A DNA stretch of 64,000 nucleotides, from contig NOWV01000115.1 in the NCBI GenBank assembly GCA_003344405.1, forward strand, positions 124,001-188,000, read 5' to 3'. Position numbers and translations under genes: made by a program. Shown here piece after piece: positions 1 through 13,085 of the stretch (its first letter is position 1; every line of letters begins with the position of its first letter). Under the pieces are notes generated by a model. The model saw only the letters and a program-made list of their open reading frames with translations. It did not search any database and had not been told where the DNA came from. Source of the stretch: Trichoplax sp. H2. Its lineage: Eukaryota > Placozoa > Uniplacotomia > Trichoplacea.

Positions 1-1399
1 CAAGTTTATACAAGTAGTTAATACATTGATGACAAAATTTATGAAGGAAAATTCTAAAAATTTGCCATTATTGTATCAAATTGTGCGATTTATAACTACA
101 AGGAAGTTCTATCGTGATACTACAGTAATAAAACAAATCAACTAGTTGTATTCTACAGACTACACAATTTATGCTATTAACTATATCAAATTTACTACTT
201 TTAATCGAATCCTTGTCGATTTATCTGGTGAGAAGTACACTTTATAGTTTCGAGCCATTGACTGACTAAATATACGGTACTGAAATTGAATGGCTTAGTC
301 CACAAATCATAAAATAGAAATAAATATCATTCAAATTCCTGTATCGTAGTACAATAATCTACAATACTGATGAAACCAATGGTGATTGGATATTGCTATA
401 CATTTTATGTTAAAGGTTATGTATATCGTATATTACATCTATGCGTGCGAGTATATCCTTAATTATTTTAAAATCTGATATAATTTCTTCCTTAACTTTT
501 GATGGCAAAAGAGTTAAATAATTTCAGTGATATAGTATTAAGTAAATTAAGCGTAGAATTCTGCTTCTATTTTCAGAGAGATAAGCATCACATGTGTGCC
601 AAGATATACTAATAATTATTAAACACGCTCTATGATTTATTAAATTGAATACAGATTAAAGATATGATCAATAATATATTTTTGTTTAAAATTTTGACCT
701 TTACTTTTATGTTGCATAACCTTAATCATGATTGTGTTCTTTTTTAAGCCCGGCAATACGTTCGGTAACATTTTACATTTCACATCGATATGAGTTATTA
801 TTATTGTCTTGAATTAAAATGTATGAGCTATTCTTCTGAAGGACCGGATATCGTCTAGGGTCCAACAATGATTGGTACCACCTCTTGTCAAGGTTAATGA
901 ATATTATAATTTTCCCATGGAATAATGAATTAGCTTTAACAAGTCTATTATGAGATCTTGCTTATATCATGTTAGCATTGGCAAATAATTACTTCTACTA
1001 ATCTAGTTACCGTAAGTACTGGTAGCTTAAGGTATTAAAGCTAAATATCAAATTATTTATGAGCATTTCGATTAGTTTTCTAAATCAACATCCAGCGAAA
1101 GATATCCTGTGCTATAACAAAGTAATACTGAACACTTTAACAAATTGTGCTTCAAACAGCTGCAAGGCAATATTAATGATATTACATCTTAGAATGTTCT
1201 CATATTTTCTCAGCTTTAAAATAAAGTTATAGCTTTTAGAAGCATAAAATTTAATGCGTCGGATTTCGAAGCTGATTTTAAGTTAGCTTACAAGTAACAC
1301 ATCGCTCATTTCATTAATACATTTACTTCGATATTGTCTACATAAAGATAACATCATGGTTAAAATAGATGATAATTCAGCTTGTTATTGAAAGTAGCA
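1..1399. other. AT-rich intergenic DNA, no gene seen
   Basis: No open reading frame with coding character and no conserved exon was seen on either strand. The stretch lies 3' of the first GPCR gene, which is on the minus strand, and presumably holds its 3' UTR. It is plain AT-rich sequence without an obvious tandem repeat. Confidence 0.5.
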
Positions 1400-2491
1400 T
1401 TAATTTTTAAAACATCGGCAGTATGATATTGCACCTGATAAGTAACAAATCAAAGGTTTCCTAAATTCCTTAATACATATAATGTGTAGAATTGGGCTGT
1501 GAAGTCCAATAGCTAAAATCGCAATATATTGTATTGCAAGAGCAAATCCAACCAAGTAGGCATTAGACTTTAAACTGTAACCTATGACAGTAAAATTAAA
1601 GCCCGTAAACCACAATAAGCAACATATAAATTGCACTATAATTAAATGTTTTAACATTTTATTTATATGTAGTAGGCGTTGATTCCATCGTCCATCCAGA
1701 CCTAATGTTTTAAACTTAAGTTGCTTTAACGTAATGGCAGATATGTAAAACCGATAATTACGCCTTAATTTCTTAGCAATCTTAATATAGCAGATCAACA
1801 TAATTAGAAATGGAATAACTATATTTAAGCTGGAAATAATCAATGTTATGTTTCGTGATGCTAATGAATTAGTGTAGAGCGCGCACATATCGTTAATAGA
1901 GCTGTCCTTGAGGACAATAAGAGATCTTGGCCAATATTGCAAAATTCCAATTAACCAGAAACCTGACAAAATTGTTATAGTTTTACGACGTGCTTGTCGA
2001 CGATTTGAATCCGTAAGAGTATGATTTGATAACTTGCAATAATTTTGTAGAGAAATGAAAGCCAGGGTGCCATTAGCTGTAAACAAAGCCACTACTGATA
2101 AAGGTATAATAAAACCACACAGTATCCCTGTCATAATTTTAGAGTACTGCAACGTTAAATCTTGGGTTAAAAGTGCAAAGACGAGTGGAAGAGGGTAAAA
2201 AATACCCACAAAAATATTAGCTATCGCTAAGTTTATTAAGCTATAGTATGAGGAAGATCTTAAATGTTTATTTTTGTAAATAATAAGCAATATATATAAG
2301 TTGGCTGGTAGACTAAAAAAAGTTAAAGAGTATGCAATGATGATAGAACACCAGATTGTTATCAACGGTAATTTAAAAGTATCACTATAGTAATTACTGG
2401 CAAGATTTTCGATGCTGCCATCATCCATACTATCGATATATCGTTCAATTTCTTTAAAATTAATCAGGGTACGATTGGAGCAATTATTCAT
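1400..2491 (-). CDS. Class A (rhodopsin-like) GPCR, paralog 1
   Basis: Predicted seven-transmembrane receptor of 363 residues in one coding exon. The N-terminus is extracellular, about 45 residues, with possible glycosylation sites at N3 and N6. TM1 (~45-71) holds the 1.50 asparagine at N64. TM2 (~82-106) has N92 where class A receptors have D2.50. C125 at the start of TM3 and C203 in loop 2 can form the usual disulfide. TM4 carries W179 and is followed by YWPRS. TM5 has P227, TM6 has W294 without the CWxP proline, and TM7 has SPILH in place of NPxxY. The DRY site reads Q-N-Y (149-151), so the catalytic-switch arginine is absent. It is the most diverged of the four paralogs here. The cysteine-rich tail (CYLSG...CRC) could be palmitoylated. 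The start ATG lies 7 nt after a CAG acceptor-like site (2499-2500). Ligand unknown. Confidence 0.9.
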   Translation of the reverse strand: MNNCSNRTLINFKEIERYIDSMDDGSIENLASNYYSDTFKLPLITIWCSIIIAYSLTFFSLPANLYILLIIYKNKHLRSSSYYSLINLAIANIFVGIFYPLPLVFALLTQDLTLQYSKIMTGILCGFIIPLSVVALFTANGTLAFISLQNYCKLSNHTLTDSNRRQARRKTITILSGFWLIGILQYWPRSLIVLKDSSINDMCALYTNSLASRNITLIISSLNIVIPFLIMLICYIKIAKKLRRNYRFYISAITLKQLKFKTLGLDGRWNQRLLHINKMLKHLIIVQFICCLLWFTGFNFTVIGYSLKSNAYLVGFALAIQYIAILAIGLHSPILHIICIKEFRKPLICYLSGAISYCRCFKN

Positions 2492-2498
2492 GAATCAT

Positions 2499-2510
2499 CT
2501 GAAAAAAAGC
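2499..2510 (-). promoter_or_regulatory. Candidate 3' splice site just before the GPCR 1 start codon
   Basis: On the minus strand the sequence reads GCTTTTTTTCAG, a pyrimidine tract plus CAG, ending 7 nt before the ATG. This fits a 5' UTR intron (or a trans-splice acceptor) in front of an otherwise intronless coding region. The upstream exon was not identified. Confidence 0.4.
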
Positions 2511-5500
2511 TTTGATATTGCTTAATTTCTTAAAAACCAAATCAACATTTAAAGTATAGTGCTGTGTATCTAACCAATAAATAAAGTATCATGGCAACTA
2601 ATCTTCTTAATGATTTAGTAAATAAAATATAAATTAATAAATACCATATTTCTATAGCCTTGTGTAAACAAGAAGCTAACCAGTTTAGTCCATAATAAGA
2701 CGGTTCAATTTAGTCATGGTGTATGGTAAGTTAAATTACTCAATACGAAAATCTAAGGACAGAAATTATCGTGTGCTTTGCTTATTTTTTAATTGAAATC
2801 AAATTCTTGTTTACACTATATACAGTATTCTTTATTTAAAAATTGGTTGGCAGAATTTACTAAATAACAGTAGTTTGCCTGATTAGCTGTAAATGCAAGA
2901 CAACAATGTCTCAGAAAATAAAAGTATCAGAATAAGATCATTCTTTGCTAAACTATACAAGTTGGCTTTGTTTTCGAGATAGCCTTTTTCGTATACTACA
3001 GATGTGGTCACGAATTAATGTTCCAATGTCTAGTTGTTGCAATATAGCCTCGAGTTTCCTCTAATACAGCGTAAATATCAAAATCATTTTTGATCAAGCC
3101 GTTACTAATAAGAGCACACTAAAGAGAAATTGAGGCATTAATACACCGTACAAACTTCAAGTAAAATGGCCAATCGATTATTTATCACTGAAAGGCCTTC
3201 CTAGTTAAAATCAATAGGCTCTAATCTAGGCAATTACATATATTAACTAAGTAAATGTAGAGAAATTTGTACATTTGAAAAGCCCTTTATATCTAAACTG
3301 ATTCCGCGTTGCAGTAATTAAGCAAATTAATCAACTCATTTATGATAAATATTACTATCAAGTTCTTTGGTAGCTAGGGTAAGACATACAAAGAAAATTG
3401 AGATACTTCCTTATATAAATTTTTTGCTATTCATTATAGATAAAGCCATCCATACTATAGAGGTTTTGATATAGCTAATCATTATGATCGAATACCTTTA
3501 CACGGCGAAGTAAAGTTAGTCAGATTTTTCCGTCACTATCCTATCGTTAAATTATTAAGTCAATAAGATGACTATTAGGAGTATTTATCAGTTATTAGAT
3601 CGAGTACGATAGAACTAGTGTCTAACTCAGTTAAATATTTTCTTACCACTAATAGTACATACTACATTGAGAAGTAGAAGTTATGGATATAAATTAATTT
3701 TACGATTTTTATGGTAAACAAGAGAATTACTTTTTACTGATACTCTTTAGTAGAATAATTGACTGCTGTATTTAATAATTTGTAAATTTTGAAATTGTTT
3801 AAAGCAATAAACAACCCTTGGCGTATAATCGACTATAAAAAATATTCTTATTTTCGAAATTATTCCGTCCTATATTGTTTGCACTGGAAGTAATTTTTGC
3901 TGTAATAGATGAATTTAACAGCTGTGTTAGTGAATAACAAAAACATTAAATTTTTCAGACAGTAAACTTTTAACATAGCGTCTAGCCTGTTTGCACCGTA
4001 TGGCTGTCTTAAAATAAATCTGTAACGATTTATTATTAGAAAATTGATAATGCTATACTTTAGTTTATGTTAGTTAAGATTTATTAACAGTAACGTTTTT
4101 AATTTTAAGCCTTGATGATTGATTAAATCCTACATATCCCAAATAGTAAATGCATGCTCTCAAGCTGTCTTAAATGAACGATTGTAGATACTGTATCTTG
4201 CATTTGTGCTTGGGTTTTGCAACTCTTAAATCGGTACTTTATACAGTAAATGCTCAAATAAAAATAAATTAATAATATCGTCCTACTGTGCACTGCCAGG
4301 TTTTTCTACAGTCAGTTAGTAAAGCAAGGTTTGAATTGAATTACATTGTAATCAAATACGTGTACAGTATAGTCTGTTCAATTATTTAAGGCAGCTCAAT
4401 ATCTTGTAATTTGGTTTATTTAAGATTAATTTTAAATATGTAACATTAGCAAGGCTACGTGAAGTACGAAAAGGTTATTTATCTAGGCATGTTACCTTAG
4501 AGTTCATTTTTCAATTTCTACTGTGTACTAATTGCAGATGAATTTCTTTGCAATATAATTAATGGAAACTACTGAACTTAGATAATAACTAATTATGCTA
4601 CAATTCTAAGCGTATTAATATAATTAAAGCATTTTCATTGTAATTGGCCATAAATCACAAAAATTTAGATTTAAACGTATGGCTCTGTATATTTCTTACT
4701 AGATTGGTATTGCTCGTTGCAGCCAAAATTAAAAATTAAGATTACCCTTTTTTGATTAAAATTGCTTGTAGCACAATGACAAATATGTTAGCTTGACATA
4801 CACGTAGATGCATTTCTATATATTACAAGTTATTAAATTTAGCCAATAACTATTACTTTCCGTATCATAAAACAATAACGATCTAGCTTGGTACTCCTGC
4901 TAAAAACTACGCTGGTTTAGTTTAGATTTGGATCTCTTTTAACGACAAAGCGGAAGCTTTGTAAATTTATTAATATTATCATCCTTGGTACCGAACCTGA
5001 TGCCAAAAATAAAAGTAGAGATCGAATATTGATTATTTCAATTCCATTATACGCAATTCAATAAATAGAAATATTAGAATGTACGATGCTATTATACAAT
5101 AAGATTAACGGTCAATTTTGACCCAAGCCCGTTACTATTGGTTAATTTATATTTGTCCTTATCAGGAATCTGTTAGTAGTGTTCGAAACTTAGATGTAAA
5201 ACTTGTTCCTTCTACAATAAATAGCCATCAATTTCTTAAATATTTATCCTAATAGTTATTATATTATACTTTACCGTAATCATATTGCAGCTTCCTTGAA
5301 ATCTTCGAACGAGTTATTATCTTCCTTCTAGGAATCAATTCTTTTGCTCTAGTAAAATGGTATACAGTCGTACACTATTTGTAATATACCGTACATGTTT
5401 ATGTAGGTTAACTAGCTTTTATGAAAAGTTAATCGCAATGCATTTAACTTAACGGTTATATAAATTGTAGGAAATTTGTGTCCGTACTCACTAAAGTATG

Positions 5501-5614
5501 CAAGTATTACAAAAAAATTAAAAACTCATTTCTATCCAAGTGATGTGAAATAAAAAAGTATAGAAACTACGTATTTGAAATATTATGCATTAAAAAACTG
5601 TACTGCTTTAAAAG
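2511..5614. other. AT-rich intergenic DNA between GPCR 1 and GPCR 2
   Basis: About 3.1 kb with no supported gene on either strand. It should contain the promoter/5' UTR of GPCR 1 and the 3' UTR of GPCR 2. I saw no repeat array, RNA gene or receptor remnant in it. Confidence 0.5.
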
Positions 5615-6649
5615 TTATATTAAAGCCGAATCGATTTTCTTGAACCTTATCCATTTAGGCCAACATTGAATAGATAGTAAATGAGATTCTAATGGCTGTC
5701 GGAATTTTCTTAAACACAGTATGTATAATATTGGTCCATGAAGTCCAGTTGCTACTAATGCTATATATGAAATTGCATATGCAAAGCCCACGACATAAGA
5801 ATTTAACTTTGTAGCATAGCCTATGACAAAAGTAAGCATGCTGATTACCCCTGTAGTGCAGCATATAAACTGAATCTGTGCTACTCGTCGTAACATTTTA
5901 ATTGCGTTATTAAGACGTTGTGTTTGGCGCCCACCTTGATTGAAAGATCGAAATTTAAGTTGCCGTAGAATAGCTGCCGAAATGAAAAATCGATGACGTT
6001 GTTTCAATGTCTTTGCAATTTTAACATGGCAAATTAACATAATTATAAATGGATAAATGTGAATGATTGTAGCGGCTACCAGCATAATATTTCTCATTAA
6101 ATCATCCTGAGTAAATAATGTACAAATATTAGGTATGGAACTTCTATCTAATACAATAATCGAACGAGGCCAATGTTGGAGAATACCAATTATCCATAAA
6201 CCAATTAAAATGGTCAATACTTTACGACGATGTAATTGTCGACGAGGATATGCATGTCGAACTATAGTATAATACTTTTCTATAGCGATAAATGCCAATG
6301 AACCATTAGCGGCCTGCAAAGCCACTACGGAAGAAGGTAGAATAAAGCAACATAAAACTAATTTTATAGCTTCGGAATGCTGCAACGGTGAATTATAGGT
6401 AATAAGGACAAAAAGTGGAGTTATTGGAAACGTAAAGGCGACAACAAGATTAGCAATTGATAAATTCGCTAGTCCATAAAATGACGCCGATCTTAAATCT
6501 TTATTAATAAAGATGACATATAAGATATAGCTATTCGCTAGTATGCTAATGATACTGAGTATTCCAGCAATGACCATACAAATTTGGATCGTTATTATCG
6601 GCAAGGGCGTAATTTCATCACTGGAAGTATTAGCTTGAGTTGAATTCAT
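5615..6649 (-). CDS. Class A (rhodopsin-like) GPCR, paralog 2
   Basis: Single-exon receptor of 344 residues, related along its whole length to the other three. The short N-terminus has NST and NTS glycosylation sequons. TM1 has N39, the family 1.50 asparagine. TM2 carries LSIAN with N67 at the 2.50 site. The TM2/loop 1 segment ITYNSPL is shared with paralogs 3 and 4. C100/C101 and C176 are the likely disulfide cysteines. The end of TM3 reads E124-K125-Y126 in place of D/E-R-Y. TM4 has LW followed by LQHWPRS. The end of intracellular loop 3 holds RHRFFISAAIL, almost identical in paralog 4. TM6 lacks the usual tryptophan (CCTTGVISM). TM7 has GPILY instead of NPxxY (G305, P306). The ligand and G protein are unknown; family membership is certain from the seven helices and shared landmarks. 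Confidence 0.92.
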   Translation of the reverse strand: MNSTQANTSSDEITPLPIITIQICMVIAGILSIISILANSYILYVIFINKDLRSASFYGLANLSIANLVVAFTFPITPLFVLITYNSPLQHSEAIKLVLCCFILPSSVVALQAANGSLAFIAIEKYYTIVRHAYPRRQLHRRKVLTILIGLWIIGILQHWPRSIIVLDRSSIPNICTLFTQDDLMRNIMLVAATIIHIYPFIIMLICHVKIAKTLKQRHRFFISAAILRQLKFRSFNQGGRQTQRLNNAIKMLRRVAQIQFICCTTGVISMLTFVIGYATKLNSYVVGFAYAISYIALVATGLHGPILYILCLRKFRQPLESHLLSIQCWPKWIRFKKIDSALI

Positions 6650-9600
6650 AATTTTTTAATTATCTTATACTTGGATTTCAGATTTAAAGAAATGATAAAC
6701 ACCAACCAGTAACTAAATATTTCAATTTAAATATTTAAAAGATTCAAAAATTATTTACTAGGGGAAATATTACGTTCTTAAGATTAGATAAAATCCATTT
6801 TAGTAGCTGATTATTATTTTAATTATCAAATAATAAATATTATCTTACCTTATAGTTCATCTAAGAATTCCTTGATGATAGAATGCAGCGGAATTAAAAC
6901 CGATTCGATCATATGCGATATTGATACTATATGATAACTTGAAATAAACAATATGTATTCTAGATATAAGTAACTTTCTCATTGACATACGCCTATAGTA
7001 GTAATCGTTTGCAATTTTTGATATCGTAAGATAAGTCGAATTTTCTTTATAACTCTAAAGGCGGTGAGAGAGGTTCTGCTATATTAAAATATATACTGTA
7101 GCTTCTCTGGACAATAGGTCTGCAAATTTAGTACGACCATTATTAAACAAACTGCGTACATCCTGACTAGAAAATCAAAGCTGTGCTTTTCTAAAAAATT
7201 CGTATCACGTAAAAATATTCATCTTATTAAAAACAATGCCTTCCAATAGTAATTTTGAAATTAACTATTTCATACCAACTAATTGTCTATGCATTCAGAG
7301 CAATTAATTCGACTTATAAATAATAGACTGTCAACGCTCTAGATGTCATTAAATATCCTGAAAAACAAGATTTTATATTTAAGAATAAAATACTTACTTG
7401 AATTCGAACGAATAAACAATAGTTTATATCTCGGTTTTACTGCTAGACATCGTAGGGCTTTGCCATACTAGAACGTTATAAAGAGATCGTACCAAAATTT
7501 TCCCTTTTAGTTTTCCTATCAAATTTGATTTAGTTCTTATACCGTTATCAATGATTTGGGCTTCATTACACTTAAAGAGCTATACGCTTTAGTAGGTTGG
7601 AAGGGTGAAAATTTTTATGCTAAATCTAGTTATTAAATGAGCTATGACTAACATAATGGAATTAAATAGTGCGTACTTGTAACTAAGATTACAAGATTGA
7701 GTGCAAGTGTGTCTACATTGTCATTGTGGATAAATACAGGCAGGTTCTTATGCGTAAATTTAAGAATTACAAGAAATTAAAGTATTTATCATTTCATCAG
7801 ATTATTTTTAGAAAGCCTATAAAGTCAAAAATTCAAAAATATATGGTTCTAATTATTTGTGACATCAAAAGCCACTCGTAAGCTATAGCAATAACTTTTG
7901 TGACGCAATAAAATCATCATATCCTGATCGGTATCGTAGAAAGTCTGTTTTTTAATGTGTGAAATATACATAGGTATTGTGTGGAGAGCTTTATGGAGTT
8001 TCTTCATAAATCAATATTCAGTTGCACTTTATACCCATTCAAAGGTGGCATTAAGCAATTCCAATACTTTACATGAATTATTTTCTGAATCGATATACAA
8101 TAATAGTTCATCGAAGCTGCTTTGATTTCCTGATAAATGCAGTAAATTAATTAATATCAATTGTACGATTTTAATAAGGCTACATTCACTCAAAATTAAT
8201 TGAAAGTTTGGTATCTTACATTTCATGTTGATAGTTACTGTAAATCTGTCTTTTTAAATTAAATCTATTTTTATGTTTGCCATATCAGTAATGGTATTAC
8301 ATACTTTATACTTGCAATATTCTTTAATTTAACTCATTAATATAAACTTGACAATTTCGTAAAGGTAAAATGTGTTTGTAAATTTATTAACACTAATAAA
8401 TATTATTTTTCAACGTAAAGAAACCTTATTTTTATTTCAATTATCAGTTAAGTAGAACATATTTTAATTAAGTAAGAGAGACATTCAATACGAAGTGATC
8501 TACCAGTCGTAGGTCTTTCGGACAATAGCGGAGCCTTTTAAAGTCGAATATCGATTCGAACTTAGTCACAAATTGTACGTTCATCTGTTGAAGACTTCAT
8601 AAAAATGACTAATTTATGAAATCGTATACCCGTCAGTCTTATTTTTAATGCCCACTCCAAGTACCAATTTTGTCGCTGTCAATCGAAAGAAACTAGTTTT
8701 GGATGGTTAGCTATTTATGGGATCATGTCGCTAGCAACGTGGGCGAGAACAAATGAGAACAAATTTACGGGAGGATTTTATTTTTTGCTTAGTATTTATT
8801 TATGATAGTAATAAGAATGTTCAATGCAAAATACAACATTGAAAATTTTACGGTACTCCGCTATTTAAATCCTATTCTTTGGTTCTATTTATTCCTAGAG
8901 TACAAAATGTCATGAGTCTTATCATTAATCGCCATATGACATAAACTAATACATACTTTATGTGTAGTTAAAACGTACTTCATTAAATCTGCTGCCTTTA
9001 CTATATTCTGACCTTGTGCACTTATATACAATATTGTTACAACTGTCTAAGTGGCATAAACTATCTAGAACAACCCTCCTAGATAGACTCAAAGAACAGT
9101 CTCAAAAAGTACAACTTACTTTAGGTTACCACTTTATTTTGTAGTTCTTACTAGTAATCTATAACAAAAAGAAAAATCAATAACAACCTACAATAACAAG
9201 CTTTTACATTTAGACTTAAAATAAGATAAAATAAAGCAAGCGAACAACAGACATCCAATCAAAGAAGGTCAAAGCAGCTAGAGCATTACAAACATGATAG
9301 ATTGTAACTTAGTCAAACCGTATTATTAACTTAAATACTATAAGAAATTATTACAAGTTAAAAATATAGCTTTTAGCATAAGCTAGGCAAGAATTTCTGC
9401 CTGAACACGTATCTTATCTACTGTCATTTAATATTACTGACAAGATTCCTATTACACCCATTTAATGACTCAATTGATATACATGTCTTAAATTACAGAC
9501 ATGACACAATCATAATAGCGGAAACGTAGTTCCGTAACAAATAGCTATTGGTAATATTTTGCAACACTAACAACAAAACCAGAATAAACTGGAATAGGTC

Positions 9601-10628
9601 TCAGGCATTTCTTGAGCCGCACTTTTAGGCTAAATTCTACTTCAAACGAATGATTAATCTTAAATTCTTTAGTGCATACAAATATGAACTTAAAGATGCC
9701 TAACTTTGGCAATATTGGCTTAGATATCGTTCAAGTACATCTGTATAACCTAGTATTCCTTCTCTTTTTTTTTTATATCATTTACGCTAAACATAAGTTA
9801 TAGTTCAGACTGCTCGGCGATTTTCCTATTACAGACTAGGCTAGAAACAAGAATGACCCTTATCCAAAGTTATTACCACGAGCATTTTTTCTGACTAAAT
9901 AATTAAAATTAAAATTTTATTGAAATTTTAACTAGTTTCTAGTTCAGCTATGATACTAGACACGATTTTCACCATTCGATAGCTTACGGTACTTTCCATC
10001 TAAAAGCAATAATAACCGTGCCTCATTACAATTTTATACCTTATAAAACTTATGACAGCTAGTCAGACAGAGAATTAAAAAATCGTATTCGTAATGCATA
10101 AAAGCTCGGCAGGTTAAATTTAATAATTAGTAGAAAGAATGATTTATTATTTGACTTCTACACTACAGTACATACACATATCCATCTTTAAGTAAAATTA
10201 AGGTATATTATTAATGGAATGAACTCAATTAATTACAGTATTAAAAATAGGCCAGGATATATTGAAGCATACTATGGTATTATAATACATTAATAGTAAC
10301 AAAAACTGAATGTAGCAATTTACCTTTTAAAATTTATAATAGAAAATGAATGATAGTTTATAATTGATTTCTGTGCGACAGTCTTTACCTTGTTAGCAAA
10401 GGTGCTGATGAATTACTTAAACTGAAATGAAACATTACCGCTATTTTTTTAACGAAGACCTGGTTTGAATGATAGCCCGTAAATCATTTGATAATTTCAT
10501 TAAAAGTTTAAAAATTCCGGTAAAGAATTCTTTTTCGGCAGCAAAATACGAAGCAAGATTGAATTTTAATTCAGCCTAAGCTATTGTAGATTAAGGCTGT
10601 ATCGCCTCATTTTCTTTAATTTTTACGA
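6650..10628. other. AT-rich intergenic DNA between GPCR 2 and GPCR 3
   Basis: About 4 kb without a confident gene. A 65-codon minus-strand frame (8029-8226) has helical, leucine-rich character but no recognisable relative and no clear splice partners, so I do not call it. No tandem array was seen. Confidence 0.45.
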
Positions 10629-11618
10629 TTAAATGGAACTGCTCGCTGAAATGCAAATTTGTAATGGCCGTCTAAATTTTTTTAACCAGATAATATGCAG
10701 AAGTGGAGCGTGAAGCCCACTCGCTATAATACATAAGTAGTGCAATATAAATGCAAATCCTACAAGATAGGGATTCAATTTTGCAGCATAACCAGAAACG
10801 GTAACATGGAAGCCCAACAGCCACAACATGCAGCAAGCAAATTGAACTAAGGCTATATAGCGTAACATTTTAATTGATTTTTTAAAACGTAGCCCAGAGT
10901 TTTCGGTAGAATGGAACGAAGGAACATCCAGTTGTCTAAATATAATTCTCGAAGTAAAGAAACGTTCATGTTTCTTCAATTCCCACGTAATTCTAGCATT
11001 ACAGATTAGTGTAATAACTAATGGTGTAACGTTAATAAATGTGCCTGAAATTAACAACGAGTTTCGAATAAAATCCAAACTAGAATAAAGTCTGCAAAAT
11101 GCATGAATTGAACTTTCTTCTATGGAAATTAAAGACCGAGGCCATTGTATAAGTGATACAATCCATAAAGCCATTAAAATTGTGAATACTTTCTGGCGCT
11201 GCATTCGGCGGCGTGAACGAGAACGATAGGTTATAGTATAACACTTTTCTATGGCAATATACGTTAATGTACCATTAATTACTAAAAACGCAGACATAGG
11301 TAATGGCAGAATAAAGCCGCACAAGATTAGTTTCAGAGTCGGAGAATTTCGAAGTGGTGAATTATATGTGATCAGGACTAAGATTGGAACCAGAGGATAT
11401 AAAACAGCAACGACCAAGTTAGCAAAAGATAAATTCATTAATCCATAAAATGAAGCTGATCTCATTTCTTTATCTTTATAAATTATACATATGATGTAAG
11501 TATTGACAATAATACTGATCACGGTAATTATTCCTCCAAGAATAACGGTAATTATGATAGTTAATAAATGTAGAAGTAGATTATCTACATGCGTTGCGTT
11601 AGTATCATTTAGGGTCAT
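10629..11618 (-). CDS. Class A (rhodopsin-like) GPCR, paralog 3
   Basis: Single-exon receptor of 329 residues. The N-terminus has NDT and NAT sequons. TM1 has N39. TM2 has LSFAN with N67 at position 2.50. The segment ITYNSPL follows TM2. C100 and C175 are the probable disulfide pair. The TM3 end reads E124-K125-C126, so both the DRY arginine and the tyrosine are replaced. TM4 carries LW and then LIQWPRS, one residue shorter than the LQHWPRS of paralog 2. TM6 has W266 without a CWxP proline. TM7 has APLLH (A304, P305) in place of NPxxY. Its shared ITYNSPL, EK(Y/C) and KKFRRPL blocks mark it as a tandem duplicate of its neighbours. Ligand unknown. Confidence 0.92.
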   Translation of the reverse strand: MTLNDTNATHVDNLLLHLLTIIITVILGGIITVISIIVNTYIICIIYKDKEMRSASFYGLMNLSFANLVVAVLYPLVPILVLITYNSPLRNSPTLKLILCGFILPLPMSAFLVINGTLTYIAIEKCYTITYRSRSRRRMQRQKVFTILMALWIVSLIQWPRSLISIEESSIHAFCRLYSSLDFIRNSLLISGTFINVTPLVITLICNARITWELKKHERFFTSRIIFRQLDVPSFHSTENSGLRFKKSIKMLRYIALVQFACCMLWLLGFHVTVSGYAAKLNPYLVGFAFILHYLCIIASGLHAPLLHIIWLKKFRRPLQICISASSSI

Positions 11619-11830
11619 ACTTTCAGGATTATTATCACAAAATTTACTGGTAAAATGATAAAGAGATCTCAGTATCGCTTAGGAATGACCTGGTAAAGAT
11701 CGCTTACTTTTTAAATTACTTTAATTTTCTTTACATTTTATGAAATATAACTGAATTCTTAAACGATTGTCATTAGAAACTTGAATCCTTTCATATCACG
11801 AACAAAACTCAAACAGCTAGTTTATCAAAT

Positions 11831-13085
11831 ATGAATTGAAAAAAATTTATAAGACAGGGATTATTGTTTATAATATTAAGCAGCGGATAATAAGTTTTTT
11901 GCATTTTAATAAATGGACTGTAATATAGGTTAATTTAATAGTCAAGAGTTTCTATGGCATTTCATGATATAAATAACCAGTACCATTCAGTAATATTAAG
12001 TGTCATTACTGTCTGATAAATGTCAAGATCGAAGCTTGATCTTTGTTTATAGCAACCGGATTATGTACATTTGTCTAACTCTTCTAAAGAAGCCAGTACA
12101 TCGATTACTGTGGTTTAATTTGGCTTACTTTTACTTGTAAGGTATTATACGATTATGCAGACTAAAACGGGTTCAGTATACATTTACAGGTAGAAGCAAA
12201 TACCGTTAACTCTTGGTAAAAAACTGATTTTCAGGCTATTTGTTGCCTATTAATCATTTAACTGTACACTTTACTATCAAATTATACTCTCACTTTCATT
12301 TTCTATCTAGTAGCTTTGTACTAGTATTATTTCTGTTATTTTTTCATGCTAGATTTATAAAATAATACTATCCTTGTAACATGACGCTGCTTTCTAGCTC
12401 GATATTGATATATTATTCAATAACACACTCTTTGGCTATCATTAACGTGAATATGAATCGAAAACAATTTATAAGACAGGAATTATTAATTTTAATATTA
12501 AGTAGCGGATAATAGTCTTTGCATTCTAATAAATGGAATGTAATATAGGATAATTTAATAGTCAAAGAGTTTCTATGGCATGTCATGATAAAAATAACCA
12601 GCACCGGTCAGTAACGTTAAATGTCATCACTCAGGCTAATAAATGTCGAGATCGATGCTCAATCTTGACATATAGTAACCGGATTATGTACATTTGTCTA
12701 GCTCTTCTATAGAAGCCAGTACTTCGATTACAGTGATTTAATTTGGCTTACTTTTAGTTCTAAGGTAATTATACGACTATACAATCTAAAACAGGCTCAG
12801 TATATTGTACAGGTAGAGGTAGAAGTAAATACCGTTAATTCTTGGTAAAAAAACAGATTTTCAGACCATTTATCGCCTATTAATAATTTAACTTTACTTA
12901 CTGTAATGTCAAATTATACTCTTAATTTTGTTTTCTATCTGGTAGCTTTATACTTGTATTATTTCTGTTATTTTTAATATAAGATTTATAAAATAATACT
13001 TTCATTATAAAATGAGGCTGCTTTCTAGTTCGATATTGATATATCATTCAATATTACACTCCATGAATATCATTAATGCGATTAT
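11831..13085. repeat. Tandem duplication of a ~620-bp intergenic segment
   Basis: Copy 1 is about 11831-12452 and copy 2 about 12453-13085, head to tail. They share long diverged blocks, for example the run starting ATTTATAAGACAGG, the run TTTCTATGGCAT, and the run TACATTTGTCTA. By eye identity is high but with many substitutions and small indels, so the duplication is not recent. No coding frame is conserved between copies. Confidence 0.85.

Noticed and set aside
5655-5864. 69-codon frame on the minus strand inside GPCR 2
   Set aside because: It overlaps the receptor coding region in another frame; the receptor frame is conserved across four paralogs.
11251-11448. 65-codon plus-strand frame inside GPCR 3
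   Set aside because: Antisense shadow of a conserved receptor; no coding character.
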